36,715 bases of DNA from DAHUZL01 sp035533215 (GCA_035533215.1 DATLUG010000036.1:1-36715); one strand, 5' to 3'; positions 26,492-34,681 are shown, counted from the first letter of the stretch. A program made the numbers and translations. Notes: generated by a model not told the origin, from the letters alone.

Positions 26492-27852
26492 GCGCCCTGG
26501 CTGCAGGCGCGGAAGGCGGCCGCGGCGGCGGCCACGGTCCGGTCGATGTCCTCGTCGGTGTGGACGGTGGAGACGAACCAGTTCTCGTCCTGGCTGGGGT
26601 GCAGGAGCACGCCGCGCTCGAGCATCGCCCGCCACCAGCTGTGGAAGCGGGCGGGATCGGCGTGGCGGGCCGCCTCGCGATAGTCGTGGACCGGCACCGG
26701 GCTGAACCAGACCTGGAACACTGGCCCGAGTCCCTGCACCTGCACCGGCACGCCGGCGGCGCCGGCGGCGTCCCGCAGCCCCGCCATCAGCCGCAGCCCG
26801 CGTGCGCGGAGGGCGTCGTGGGTGCCCGGCTGCGAAAGCTCCTCCAGCGCCGCCACCACCGCCGCGCAGGCGATGACGTTGGAGTTGTAGGTGCCGGAGT
26901 GGGAGTAGCGTCCGTCGGCGATCCAGCCCATCACCTCGGCGCTGCCCCCCACCGCGGCGACCGGGAACCCGCCCCCCAACCCCTTGGCGAGGGTGGTGAG
27001 GTCGGGCGTGACGCCGTAGAGCTCCTGGGCGCCGCCGAGGGCGACCCGGAAGCCGGTGATGACCTCGTCGAAGATCAGCAGGCTGCCATGGGCCCGGGTG
27101 ACGTCGCGGAGGTGCTGCAGGTAGCCCGGCTCGGGCAGGATGCAGCCGGTGTTGAGCATCACCGGCTCGGTGACGATCGCCGCCACCTGGTCTCCGTGCT
27201 CGGCCATCAGCTGGTCGATGGCGTCCCCGTCGTTCCAGCCGCGGATCAGGAGGGTGTCGGCCAGCGCCTCGGGCATCCCGCGGCCGGCCGGGACCGGGCG
27301 GGGCGAGCGGGCGGGGCCGGCCACCTCGAGCGCGGGGTGGTTGCTCCAGTAGAGGGTGTCGAACCAGCCGTGGTACATCCCCTCGAAGCGCACGATCAGG
27401 GGACGGCCGGTCACCGCTCGGGCCAGACGGACGGCGGTGCCGACCGCCTCGGACCCGGAGCTGGCGAACCGCACCAGCTCGATGCTCGGCACCGCCGCCG
27501 CCACCCGTTCGGCCGCCTCCGCCTCCAGGGCGTGGGGAAGGCCGAAGACGGTGCCCAGCTCGGTCACCGCCCGGGTCACGGCCCGGGTCACACTGGGGGG
27601 ACGATGGCCGAGGAGCATGGGGCCCAAACCGAGCAGGTAGTCGATGTACTCGTTGCCGTCCACATCGACCACATGGCTGCCAGTGCCGCGGGCGATGAAC
27701 GGCGGGTACGGGGTCCATCCGGCGCGCGGCCCACGGGCGCTGCTCCCGATCCCTCCCGCCAGGCGGCGCCGGGCCTGCTCGAAGAGCGCCGCCGACCGCG
27801 GCCCCGGGCGCGTGGCGACCACGGTGCTCGGCGGAGCCGCGCGGGCGGTCAT
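26488..27852 (-). CDS. Class III aminotransferase, glutamate-1-semialdehyde 2,1-aminomutase-like
   Basis: This PLP enzyme has 454 aa. PLP phosphate contacts lie at SSGSEA (131-136). The Asp of FDEVITGFR (Asp262) contacts the pyridine nitrogen. Lys290 in LAKGLGGGFPVAAVGG is the Schiff-base lysine. The sequence is closest in pattern to HemL-like aminotransferases, with TNPGTSRP-type and GLGP segments near the N-terminus. The genomic context is a sugar kinase, a GntR regulator and a SIS protein, not haem genes, which argues for a catabolic amino-sugar or amino-acid transaminase or aminomutase rather than HemL. It is the first gene after a strong promoter (27882-27910). Its start ATG is 23 bases from the predicted transcription start. 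Confidence 0.9.
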   Translation of the reverse strand: MTARAAPPSTVVATRPGPRSAALFEQARRRLAGGIGSSARGPRAGWTPYPPFIARGTGSHVVDVDGNEYIDYLLGLGPMLLGHRPPSVTRAVTRAVTELGTVFGLPHALEAEAAERVAAAVPSIELVRFASSGSEAVGTAVRLARAVTGRPLIVRFEGMYHGWFDTLYWSNHPALEVAGPARSPRPVPAGRGMPEALADTLLIRGWNDGDAIDQLMAEHGDQVAAIVTEPVMLNTGCILPEPGYLQHLRDVTRAHGSLLIFDEVITGFRVALGGAQELYGVTPDLTTLAKGLGGGFPVAAVGGSAEVMGWIADGRYSHSGTYNSNVIACAAVVAALEELSQPGTHDALRARGLRLMAGLRDAAGAAGVPVQVQGLGPVFQVWFSPVPVHDYREAARHADPARFHSWWRAMLERGVLLHPSQDENWFVSTVHTDEDIDRTVAAAAAAFRACSQGA

Positions 27853-27881
27853 GCAGGGGCTGCGTCCATGGGTTCCTAGTC

Positions 27882-27910
27882 ATCATACTGTGTATCCTCA
27901 GTCCCCGCAA
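27882..27910 (-). promoter_or_regulatory. Promoter of the aminotransferase-gntR-kinase genes, with ATACTGTG motif
   Basis: On the minus strand TTGCGG (27910-27905), a 17-bp spacer and TATGAT (27887-27882) make a strong sigma-70 promoter. ATAC-tgt-GTAT (27885-27895), an imperfect inverted repeat, overlaps the -10 and would suit a GntR-family operator. The plus-strand SIS gene starts 50 bases further on, so the site is in the divergent control region. Confidence 0.68.
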
Positions 27911-27959
27911 GCGGGCCGCCGCCCGGGCGGGCCGCCACCACGGGAGCTGCGCCCAGCCG

Positions 27960-29027
27960 ATGACCCAGATGCGGAAGGAGATCGCCGAGCAGCCCCAGGT
28001 GGTGGCGCGCCTGGCGGCCGGCGGCCTCGACCGCTATCGCGAGGTCTGTGCGGCGGCGCGGGCGGCCGGGGTCGCCTTCGTCCTCTACGTCGCCCGGGGC
28101 ACCAGCGACAACGCGGCTGTGTACGGCCAGTACCTGGCCACCGTCTGCGCCGGGCTTCCCAGCGGGCTGGCGATGCCGAGCGCGGTGACCCTGTACGGGG
28201 CGCCCCTGGAGCTCCGCCACTGCCTGGTGATCGGCATCAGCCAGAGCGGTGAGACCCCCGACGTCGCGGAGAGCCTGGCCGACGCGCGCGCACGGGGCGC
28301 CTTCACGGTCGCCGTCACCAACGACGGGCAGAGCCCCCTGGCCCAGGCGGCGGCCCGCGTCCTGCTCACCGAGGCAGGTGCCGAGCGGGCCGTCGCCGCC
28401 ACCAAGACCTACACCAGTCAGCTGGCGGTGCTGGCGCTGCTCTGGGCGGCCTGGACGGAGGACACCCAGGTGGTGGCGGCGCTCCGAGACCAGGTTCCGC
28501 CGGCGATGGAGGCCTGTCTGGCGGCGGAGTCGGCGGTCGCCGACCTCGCCGGTGCGCTGTCGTCCAGCGACCGGCTCCTCGTGGTGGCACGCGGCTACAA
28601 CCTCGCCACCGGGCTGGAGGCGGCGCTCAAGGTCCAGGAGACGGCGGCGATCGCCGCGCTGCCCTACTCCGCCGCCGACCTGATGCACGGCCCGATCGCG
28701 ATGCTGGAGCCGGGGCTGCCCGCGGTCTGCTTCGCGCCGAGCGGCAGGGCCCAGGCCAACGTCATCCACGTCGCCGGGGTCCTGCGCGAGCGCGGAGCCC
28801 GGGTGGTCCTGGTGGCTCCCGGGGGCGCCGCCGAGGCGACGGGCGCCGTCCAGGGGGGCGGCGCCGCCGGCGCTCCGGTCTGGATCCCGATCCCCGACGT
28901 CCCCGAATCCGTCTCGCCGCTCGTCGCCATCGTGCCGGGACAGCTCCTGGCCTGCGGCCTCGCGCTCGAGCGCGGGCGCGACCCCGACCGTCCCAGCGGG
29001 CTCACCAAGGTGACCCGCACGCGGTGA
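27960..29027 (+). CDS. Double SIS-domain sugar-phosphate isomerase/deaminase (GlmS C-half, AgaS/FrlB-like)
   Basis: This 355-aa protein has two SIS domains and no N-terminal glutaminase domain, so it is not a full GlmS. The N-terminal MRKEIAEQP, ARGTSDNAA near 42-50, the sugar-phosphate loop GISQSGETPDV near 90-100 and AATKTYTSQ are typical. So are VARGYNLATGLEAALKVQE and the HGP motif (DLMHGPIAM). The C-terminus GLTKVTRT is the usual family end. Such proteins isomerise, deaminate or deglycate amino-sugar phosphates. Divergent transcription from a kinase, aminotransferase and GntR regulator supports amino-sugar catabolism. Which substrate is used (glucosamine-, galactosamine- or fructosamine-phosphate) cannot be decided. 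Confidence 0.9.
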   Translation: MTQMRKEIAEQPQVVARLAAGGLDRYREVCAAARAAGVAFVLYVARGTSDNAAVYGQYLATVCAGLPSGLAMPSAVTLYGAPLELRHCLVIGISQSGETPDVAESLADARARGAFTVAVTNDGQSPLAQAAARVLLTEAGAERAVAATKTYTSQLAVLALLWAAWTEDTQVVAALRDQVPPAMEACLAAESAVADLAGALSSSDRLLVVARGYNLATGLEAALKVQETAAIAALPYSAADLMHGPIAMLEPGLPAVCFAPSGRAQANVIHVAGVLRERGARVVLVAPGGAAEATGAVQGGGAAGAPVWIPIPDVPESVSPLVAIVPGQLLACGLALERGRDPDRPSGLTKVTRTR

Positions 29028-29185
29028 TCGGCCGTGCCCTCGGATCGACCGGTCGCGGTGGGCGTGAGCCTGGTGCGCTCGCGGAGCCGCTGGCCACGGC
29101 GGCGATCGCCGGCGGCGTCCTGGTCGTCGCCCGCGCGCCGATCGCGCAGCCGTCCCGGTGCCGGCACCACCGCCGGCGACTCGAC

Positions 29186-29263
29186 TGGCGACCCCGAGCG
29201 GATTCGAACCGCCGATCTCCACCTTGACAGGGTGGCGTGTTGGGCCAGCTACACCACGGGGCC
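29186..29263 (-). tRNA. tRNA-Asp (anticodon GTC)
   Basis: The minus strand folds as a standard tRNA. Acceptor GGCCCCG pairs with CGGGGTC (one G-U pair). The anticodon stem CCACC/GGTGG encloses loop CTGTCAA with anticodon GTC. The T loop is TTCGAAT, with discriminator G and an encoded CCA (29188-29186). Confidence 0.96.
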
Positions 29264-29272
29264 GGGGGCCGC

Positions 29273-29278
29273 ATTATA
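29273..29278 (-). promoter_or_regulatory. -10 element for tRNA-Asp
   Basis: A consensus TATAAT on the minus strand lies ten bases upstream of the tRNA 5' end. The -35 is weak (GCGTCC at 17-bp spacing). Confidence 0.55.
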
Positions 29279-29304
29279 GGCCACCCCGATCGGGCGGACG
29301 CCGC

Positions 29305-29787
29305 CTACGCCTCCTCGGCGATGGTGACCGACCGCATGCGGTCGCCGACCCGGATCTGGCGGACGGCCTCCATCCCGGACTCCACCTGGCCGAAGAGGTT
29401 GTAGCTCTTGGCCAGCCGGCCCCGGTTGTCGACCGTGGAGACGAAGAACTGGCTCCCGTTCGTGTCCTTGCCGGAGTTGGCCATGGCCACGCTCCCGGGA
29501 CCGTAGTCGCCGACGACGGGCTCGTCCGGGAACTGGTAGCCGGGGCCGCCCGAGCCGTCGCCCCGGGGGCAGCCGCCCTGGACCACGAAGCCGTCGACGA
29601 CGCGGTGGAAGGTGAGCCCGTCGTAGAAGCCCTGGCGGGCGAGGTGGACGAAATTGGCGACGGTGCGGGGGGCGGCCTCCGGGAGCAGCCGGATGGTGAC
29701 GGTGCCGCGGTCGGTCTCGATGGTGGCCCGGTAGCGCTTGGCCGGGTCGGCGGGCTGATCCGGCGGGGTCATCTGCTGTCGGTCCAT
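29305..29787 (-). CDS. Cyclophilin-type peptidyl-prolyl cis-trans isomerase
   Basis: This 160-aa protein catalyses proline isomerisation during protein folding. The start ATG 29785-29787 is set by GGAGGG seven bases upstream. Core cyclophilin motifs are present: AAPRTVANFVHLARQGFYDGLTFHRVVDGFVVQGGCP (in sections, about 39-75), the active-site FHRV Arg, and GSVAMANSG and NGSQFFVST. The Trp of the usual drug-binding site is replaced, as is common in bacterial single-domain forms. There is no signal peptide, so it should be cytosolic. It stands alone between tRNA-Asp and the divergent etf genes. Confidence 0.95.
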   Translation of the reverse strand: MDRQQMTPPDQPADPAKRYRATIETDRGTVTIRLLPEAAPRTVANFVHLARQGFYDGLTFHRVVDGFVVQGGCPRGDGSGGPGYQFPDEPVVGDYGPGSVAMANSGKDTNGSQFFVSTVDNRGRLAKSYNLFGQVESGMEAVRQIRVGDRMRSVTIAEEA

Positions 29788-29985
29788 CGGCGGCCCTCCG
29801 GTTCGGGGGTGGGGTGCGGCAGCGGTCGGTGGCGTGGGGCGAGCGCGGCGGCGGGCATCACCCGACCCTGGACCCGACCGCCGCCCAGTGTAGGCGGGCG
29901 GTCGGTCGGCGCCGCCCCCGCCGGGCGGCTGGCTAAGATGGCCGCGGCGCCGGCAGCCGGGCCGGCGCCGACGCGGGGAGGAACG

Positions 29986-30765
29986 ATGCACGTCGTCGTC
30001 TGTGTGAAGCAGATCCCGGACCCCAGCCTGGCGGGGCGGCTCGACCCCGAGACCCGGTGCCTCGTGCGCGAGGGCGTCGAGGTGGTGCTCGATCCCGGCG
30101 ACGAGGTCGGGGTCGAGGCGGCGCTGCGGGTGGCCGAAGCCACCTCAGGCGAGGTCACGGTGGTGTCGATGGGTCCGGAGAAGGGCCTGGACGCCATCCG
30201 CAAGGCGCTGGCGATGGGCGCGCACCGTGCCGTCCTGGTGAGCGACCCCCGCCTGCGCGGCAGCGACGCGCTCGCCACCGCCCGGGTGCTGGCGGCGGCG
30301 ATCCTCCCGAGGCAGCCCGACCTGGTCATCGCCGGCACCGAGTCCACCGATGGCTACACCGGCACCGTGCCGGCCGCGATCGCCGAGCTCCTGGACTGGC
30401 CGGCGCTGACCTTCGCCAAGGCCATCACGGTCGAGGACGCCACGGTGCGGATCCAGCGCCAGACCGAGGTCGGTCACGACATCGTCGAGGCCCCCCTGCC
30501 GGCGGTGGTCACGGTCACCGGCGGCGCCAACCAGCCGCGCTACCCCTCCCTGCGCGGGATCATGGCGGCCCGCGCCAAGCCGGTCGACCGCCCCGGACTG
30601 GAGGAGCTCGGCATCGATCCCGCCACCGTCGGGCTGGCGGGGGCCAACCAGCAGGTGGTGGCGGTCGCCCCGGCCCCGGAGCGCGCCGCCGGTGCCATCG
30701 TCACCGACGACGGGAGCGGGGGGCGCCGCATCGTCGACTACCTCGCCGAGCTCAAGGTGATCTGA
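29986..30765 (+). CDS. etfB: Electron transfer flavoprotein beta subunit (FixA/EtfB)
   Basis: This 259-aa AMP-binding subunit belongs to the heterodimeric electron transfer flavoprotein, which moves electrons from acyl-CoA and other dehydrogenases. The N-terminus VVCVKQIPDP, then DEVGVEAALRV, VSMGPEKGLDAIRKALAMGAH and DLVIAGTESTDGYTGTVPAAIAE, and the ETFB signature region VVTVTGGANQPRYPSLRGIMAA, are all standard. ATG 29986 follows GGGGAGGAACG. The alpha subunit starts three bases after the stop, so they form an operon. No FixC or FixX follows, which points to general Etf rather than a bifurcating Fix complex. Confidence 0.95.
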   Translation: MHVVVCVKQIPDPSLAGRLDPETRCLVREGVEVVLDPGDEVGVEAALRVAEATSGEVTVVSMGPEKGLDAIRKALAMGAHRAVLVSDPRLRGSDALATARVLAAAILPRQPDLVIAGTESTDGYTGTVPAAIAELLDWPALTFAKAITVEDATVRIQRQTEVGHDIVEAPLPAVVTVTGGANQPRYPSLRGIMAARAKPVDRPGLEELGIDPATVGLAGANQQVVAVAPAPERAAGAIVTDDGSGGRRIVDYLAELKVI

Positions 30766-30768
30766 GCG

Positions 30769-31734
30769 ATGGCCAGGATCTGGGTCTACGGCGAGTGCGT
30801 GGCCGGGGCCGCCGCTCCCGTCGCGCTGGAGCTCCTCACCCACCTGCGCACGCTCGGCGACACCGTGGAGGCGGTGGTCCTCGACCCCGACGGCGCGTCG
30901 ATCACCGCGACCCTCGGCGCCCATGGTGCCGAGCGGGTGTACCTCGGCACCGACCAGGCCTACCGGGACCGGCTCGCTCAGCCGGCCGCCGACACCCTCT
31001 CGGCTCTGATCGAGGAGCACCGCCCCGATCTGGTGGTCTTCGGCGCCACCTACGATGCCCGCGACGTGTGCGGGCGGGTGAGCGCGCGGACCGGCTCCAC
31101 GGTGGTCGCCAACGGCACCGGCCTGCGTCGCGACGGGGAGCAGTTCGTCGTGGAGTCGGCCATCTTCGGGGCCACGGTCCAGGTCCAGACCAGGGTTGCC
31201 GGCGGGTCCCCGTGCGTCCTCATCCGACCGCGCTCGTTCGCCGCCGAGGCGGGCCCGGCGCGGGCACCCGCGGTGACCCTGGTCGCGAGCGCAATCCGGC
31301 CCGAGCACCAGCGGGCGCGCCGCCTGGAGTCGGTGTCGGCGACCCAGAGCGGCCCCAAGCTGGAGGACGCCGCGATCGTGATCAGCGGCGGCCGCGGTCT
31401 CCAGGACCCTGCCAACTTCCAGCTCCTGGAGCGGATCGCCGAACTGGTGCGGGGGGCGGTGGGGGCCAGCCGGGCGGTGGTCGACGCGGGCTGGGCCCCC
31501 TACGCCCGCCAGGTGGGACAGACCGGTAAGACGGTCAAGCCGACCGTGTACATCGCCTGCGGGATCAGCGGCGCGATGCAGCACACCGTGGGGATGAAGG
31601 CCGCCGCCCACATCGTCGCGATCAACACCGACCCGGACGCCCCCATCTTCAAGCTCGCCGACCTCGGGGTGGTCGGCGACACCCTGACCGTGCTGCCGGC
31701 GATGATCCAGGAGTTGGAGCGGCGGGACGGCTGA
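30769..31734 (+). CDS. etfA: Electron transfer flavoprotein alpha subunit (FixB/EtfA)
   Basis: This 321-aa FAD-binding partner of EtfB has an N-terminal domain (1-190) that packs against the beta subunit. The C-terminal FAD domain starts near 204 with IVISGGRGLQDPANF. It continues with VDAGWAPYARQVGQTGKTVKPTVYIACGISGAMQH (in sections), which includes the conserved Arg and the QTGKTV loop, and ends NTDPDAPIFKLADLGVVGD. All FAD-contacting motifs are intact. It is co-transcribed with etfB; a 61-base gap separates it from the FHA-domain gene. Confidence 0.95.
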   Translation: MARIWVYGECVAGAAAPVALELLTHLRTLGDTVEAVVLDPDGASITATLGAHGAERVYLGTDQAYRDRLAQPAADTLSALIEEHRPDLVVFGATYDARDVCGRVSARTGSTVVANGTGLRRDGEQFVVESAIFGATVQVQTRVAGGSPCVLIRPRSFAAEAGPARAPAVTLVASAIRPEHQRARRLESVSATQSGPKLEDAAIVISGGRGLQDPANFQLLERIAELVRGAVGASRAVVDAGWAPYARQVGQTGKTVKPTVYIACGISGAMQHTVGMKAAAHIVAINTDPDAPIFKLADLGVVGDTLTVLPAMIQELERRDG

Positions 31735-31795
31735 CGCTCGGGGCCGGTCCCGGCGGCGGTCCCGCCTCCCGGTCGGCGTCACCTGCGAGGCGACC

Positions 31796-33271
31796 ATGAG
31801 CGATCCCGGCGGGATTCTGGCGCTGGAGGCGGTCGACGGTGCGACCGTCACCCTGGAGCGGTTCCCGATCGTTGTCGGACGGCTGGTCGCCGGGGACCCG
31901 GTGCCCGACGTCGACGTCGGCCACCTCGACCAAGGTGGGCGCGTCGGGCCCGCCCACTGCCGGCTGACGCCCGACGGCGCAGCCGTCCTCGTCCACGACC
32001 TCGGGTCACCGAGCGGCACCTGGGTGGACGGGACGCGGGTGCGGCCGGGGCATCCGCGCCCGCTCGGCCTCGGCCGCGTGCTGCGGGTGGGCGACGTCCG
32101 CCTGACGCTGGTCCGCTTCAGCGAGCCCGATCAGACGCTGGTGCCCGAGCCCGCGGCGGCGGGGCCGGTCACGATACCGGGGGGACCGGCGGCCCTGCCA
32201 CCTTCCGGCTGGGAGCCGGGCGCGGGCCCCGCCCCCGCCCCCGCCCCCGCTCCGGGGGGTGGGCGGCCCTCGGTGCCACCGCCGCCATCGCTTGCGGGCG
32301 GCCCCGGCCGGGGGGCGGCCGCGGAGATGCCCAGCCCCGATGCGCCGTTCCCCGAGGGGCCGGCGCCGGAGCGGTCGCTCCCAGCGATGGACGCGGGGAC
32401 AGCGCCCGGCGAGTCCCTGCGGGAGACGCCGGCCGCGGTGCGTCGATGGCTGGACGCCGGGGCCAAAGGGGTCCGGCTCGTCGCCGGCGAGCCGGCGCTG
32501 GTCGTCCGCGGCGCCGGCTGGGCACCTGAGGGGCCGACCCTCACCGTGGCCGCGGTCGAGACCGCGATCGCCGAGGCTCGCCGCACCCTGGGGCTGCGCG
32601 ACGGTCGCCCGGCCGGCTCCGGTCGCGCCGCCGGGCTGCTCTTCGAGTGGGCGGTCCCACCGCTGACCCGCGCCGCCTACCTGGCGGCCGAGCGGCAGCC
32701 GCGCCAGCCGGTCGAGCTGGGCCCGGCGGTGGCGGCGGCCCTCGCCACCCATCTCGGTCGGGGACAGTCCCTGCTGGTGGTGGCCCCCTGGACCGCGCCG
32801 ATCCTGGCGGCGCTGGCGGCGGCGGCACCAGCCTCGGCGCGGCCCCGCGCGGTCCCGGCGCAGGCGGACGCCTGGTGGGTCCCCGGCGGCTGGCCGGTCT
32901 TCGCCGGCGTCCCCGAGCTGACCGCCGACATCGACACCCTCCTCGCCGGCAGCCTGGCGATCGTCGAGCGCCCGAGCACGGTCGAGCTTCGCCGGCTGAT
33001 GGCGCGGGCGCGCCACGGCCAGGGCGCCCTGGTCGTGGGGGTGGAGGCGGTGACGCTCCAGGCCGGGTTGGAGTGGCTCGCCCAGGCACTCTGGACGGGG
33101 GGATCCGGCGCGGACGTGACGGCAGCACCGGCCGAGGAGGGGGCGGCGGCGGCGGCGCGCGCCTTCCCCGCGGTCCTCACCGCTACCGGCTCGGCCTTCG
33201 AGCTGCTGGCGGTCGCCGGCGCCGACGGCGGGTGGGACTACCGCCAGCTCGGGTCGGACGACCGGGCGTGA
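31796..33271 (+). CDS. FHA-domain protein fused to a degenerate CpaF/PilT-like ATPase domain
   Basis: This 491-aa protein has residues 20-108 as an FHA domain: GR near 28-29, H54, and DLGSPSGTWVDGTRV at 68-82. The usual Ser-Arg before the His reads Gly-Pro here, and the usual Asn of GSxNGT is Ser, so phospho-threonine binding may be altered. A Pro/Ala/Gly-rich linker (110-205) follows. Residues about 210-450 follow the layout of secretion ATPases of the CpaF type, which are often fused to FHA. However, where the P-loop should be (about 325-340) the sequence is LLVVAPWTAPILAAL, with no GKT/S. The Walker-B-like strand is ALVVGVEAVT. I infer a pseudo-ATPase. Its start has GAGG upstream. The next tiny gene overlaps its stop (GTGA). 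Confidence 0.68.
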   Translation: MSDPGGILALEAVDGATVTLERFPIVVGRLVAGDPVPDVDVGHLDQGGRVGPAHCRLTPDGAAVLVHDLGSPSGTWVDGTRVRPGHPRPLGLGRVLRVGDVRLTLVRFSEPDQTLVPEPAAAGPVTIPGGPAALPPSGWEPGAGPAPAPAPAPGGGRPSVPPPPSLAGGPGRGAAAEMPSPDAPFPEGPAPERSLPAMDAGTAPGESLRETPAAVRRWLDAGAKGVRLVAGEPALVVRGAGWAPEGPTLTVAAVETAIAEARRTLGLRDGRPAGSGRAAGLLFEWAVPPLTRAAYLAAERQPRQPVELGPAVAAALATHLGRGQSLLVVAPWTAPILAALAAAAPASARPRAVPAQADAWWVPGGWPVFAGVPELTADIDTLLAGSLAIVERPSTVELRRLMARARHGQGALVVGVEAVTLQAGLEWLAQALWTGGSGADVTAAPAEEGAAAAARAFPAVLTATGSAFELLAVAGADGGWDYRQLGSDDRA

Positions 33272-33423
33272 CCCTGCCCAGCCCGACCTCGGGCCCGGGG
33301 GTCGCCGCCTACCTGGCGCTGATCCTGTTCACGGTAGCCATCCTCTACCTCGTCATCACCAGCGTGGGACCCCATCTGCACGGCGACGTGAGCGGCCTGC
33401 GCCACGGTCTCGGCCTCCGCTGA
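33268..33423 (+). CDS. Small single-pass membrane protein (51 aa)
   Basis: GTG 33268 overlaps the stop of the FHA gene (GTGA), giving a 51-residue protein. Residues 10-31 (GVAAYLALILFTVAILYLVITS) form one transmembrane helix, with short flanks. Translational coupling and a clean membrane helix support it as a real gene. No family is recognised. It may be a membrane partner of the FHA protein. Confidence 0.6.
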   Translation: MTLPSPTSGPGVAAYLALILFTVAILYLVITSVGPHLHGDVSGLRHGLGLR

Positions 33424-33483
33424 CGCCGAGCCCGCCCCAGCCGCGATCGGATGCGGGCGGACTTGGGCACAATGAGGGGCGCG

Positions 33484-34062
33484 ATGTCCGTCCTCCTGCT
33501 CAACGCCTCGCTGCAGCCGCTCAACGTGATCAGCCGCCGCCGCCTGGTGGTGCTGCTGACCCGGGAGCGGGTGGCCTTCTTCGACGAGTCCGCCCGGGCC
33601 GCGGTGGAGGCCGACCTCGCCCGCCGCTGCCTCGGCGAGGGCGTGATCGTGGTCCGGCTGCTGCGCAACATCTCGGTGCCCCGCCGTCTCCTGCGCCCCA
33701 ACCGTCGCAACCTCCTCGTGCGCGACGACTTCAGCTGCCAGTACTGCGGCTGGCAGGGGTCGGCGATGGAGCTCACCATCGACCACGTCGTCCCGGTGTC
33801 CCGGGGGGGGGCGCCCAGCACCTGGGAGAACCAGGTGGTCGCGTGCCGGCGCTGCAACTCGCGCAAGGCCAACCACCTGGCCGCAGAGGTGCACCTCCAC
33901 CTCCGCCGGGCCGCCCGCCCGGTCGCGCACGAGTACGCGCACCTGCTCTTCCTGCGCCATCCCGAGGTCCGTCCGGCCTATGAGGCGCTGCTCCAGTCGA
34001 CGCTGCTCCAGACCCCGCCGGCGGCGCCGCCGGCCGCCCTGCGGACGGCCCTGCCGGCCTGA
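33484..34062 (+). CDS. HNH endonuclease family protein
   Basis: This 192-aa protein starts at ATG 33484, taken because GAGGGG lies just upstream and it gives the family N-terminus MSVLLLNASLQPLNVI. The HNH core has Cys85-x2-Cys88 (CQYCG), the catalytic IDH (Asp100-His101), Asn116 (WENQVVAC) and Cys121-x2-Cys124, so the zinc site and catalytic His are intact. This stand-alone type is widespread in Actinobacteria, Chloroflexota and Cyanobacteria, usually without a methylase or a mobile element, and its role is not established. No phage or restriction genes lie beside it. It is convergent with the MBL-fold gene, one base apart. Confidence 0.9.
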   Translation: MSVLLLNASLQPLNVISRRRLVVLLTRERVAFFDESARAAVEADLARRCLGEGVIVVRLLRNISVPRRLLRPNRRNLLVRDDFSCQYCGWQGSAMELTIDHVVPVSRGGAPSTWENQVVACRRCNSRKANHLAAEVHLHLRRAARPVAHEYAHLLFLRHPEVRPAYEALLQSTLLQTPPAAPPAALRTALPA

Positions 34063-34063
34063 C

Positions 34064-34639
34064 TCAGCGGGGGGTGGCGGCGACGGCGGTGAAGGGGGCG
34101 CCGTGGCCGGGGACGATCCGCGCTGTCAGCGCCAGCACCCGCTCCCGCTGGCGGCGCAGCTGGGCCCGGTCGGGGGCGTAGGGGTCGTCCGCCGGCCCCG
34201 CCGCCGACCACCAGAGATGGGTGCACGCGACCGGGCCGTCCGCCGTCTCCACCAGGGTCGTCAGGTCCTCGGCGGTGTGACCGGGGGTGGCGAGCAGGGT
34301 CACCCCCGGGGCCAGCACCAGCCCCTCCGCGGGGCGCGCGAGCCAGCGGTCGCCCTGGTACTCGGCCGCGTGGTCGTGGACGCGGGCGGCGGGGAAGAGG
34401 GCGACGTTCATGGTGTGGTCGAGGTGCTGGTGGGAGCAGACGACGTCGGTGACGTCGGCGGCGGAGCAGCCCTGGGCGGCGAGGCTGGCCAGCAGGGCCG
34501 CCCGGTCGGCCGTCATGCCCGGGTCGACCACGACGACCGCGGCGCCGGCCCGCACCAGGACGATGGTGGAGCCCACCCGCGAGACGTCGTCCGACTCGTC
34601 CCGGGCGTAGCCGATGGCGAGGAGGTCCAGCCGGGCCAT
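34064..34639 (-). CDS. Metallo-beta-lactamase-fold hydrolase (MBLAC1-like)
   Basis: This 191-aa protein has the MBL core motif SHQHLDH (His70, His72, Asp74, His75), followed by TPGHT (His121). The later position, which usually has an Asp bridging both metals, reads ACTHLWW, so the second metal site may be modified. VVVDPGM near 37-42 and the short length resemble MBLAC1-type proteins. The substrate is unknown. ATG 34637-34639 is the natural start. It has no obvious partner; its stop is one base from that of the HNH gene on the other strand. Confidence 0.82.
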   Translation of the reverse strand: MARLDLLAIGYARDESDDVSRVGSTIVLVRAGAAVVVVDPGMTADRAALLASLAAQGCSAADVTDVVCSHQHLDHTMNVALFPAARVHDHAAEYQGDRWLARPAEGLVLAPGVTLLATPGHTAEDLTTLVETADGPVACTHLWWSAAGPADDPYAPDRAQLRRQRERVLALTARIVPGHGAPFTAVAATPR

Positions 34640-34681
34640 GGCCCCGAGGGTAGCAGGGGCGGCGGGCTGCTACGACGGGGA

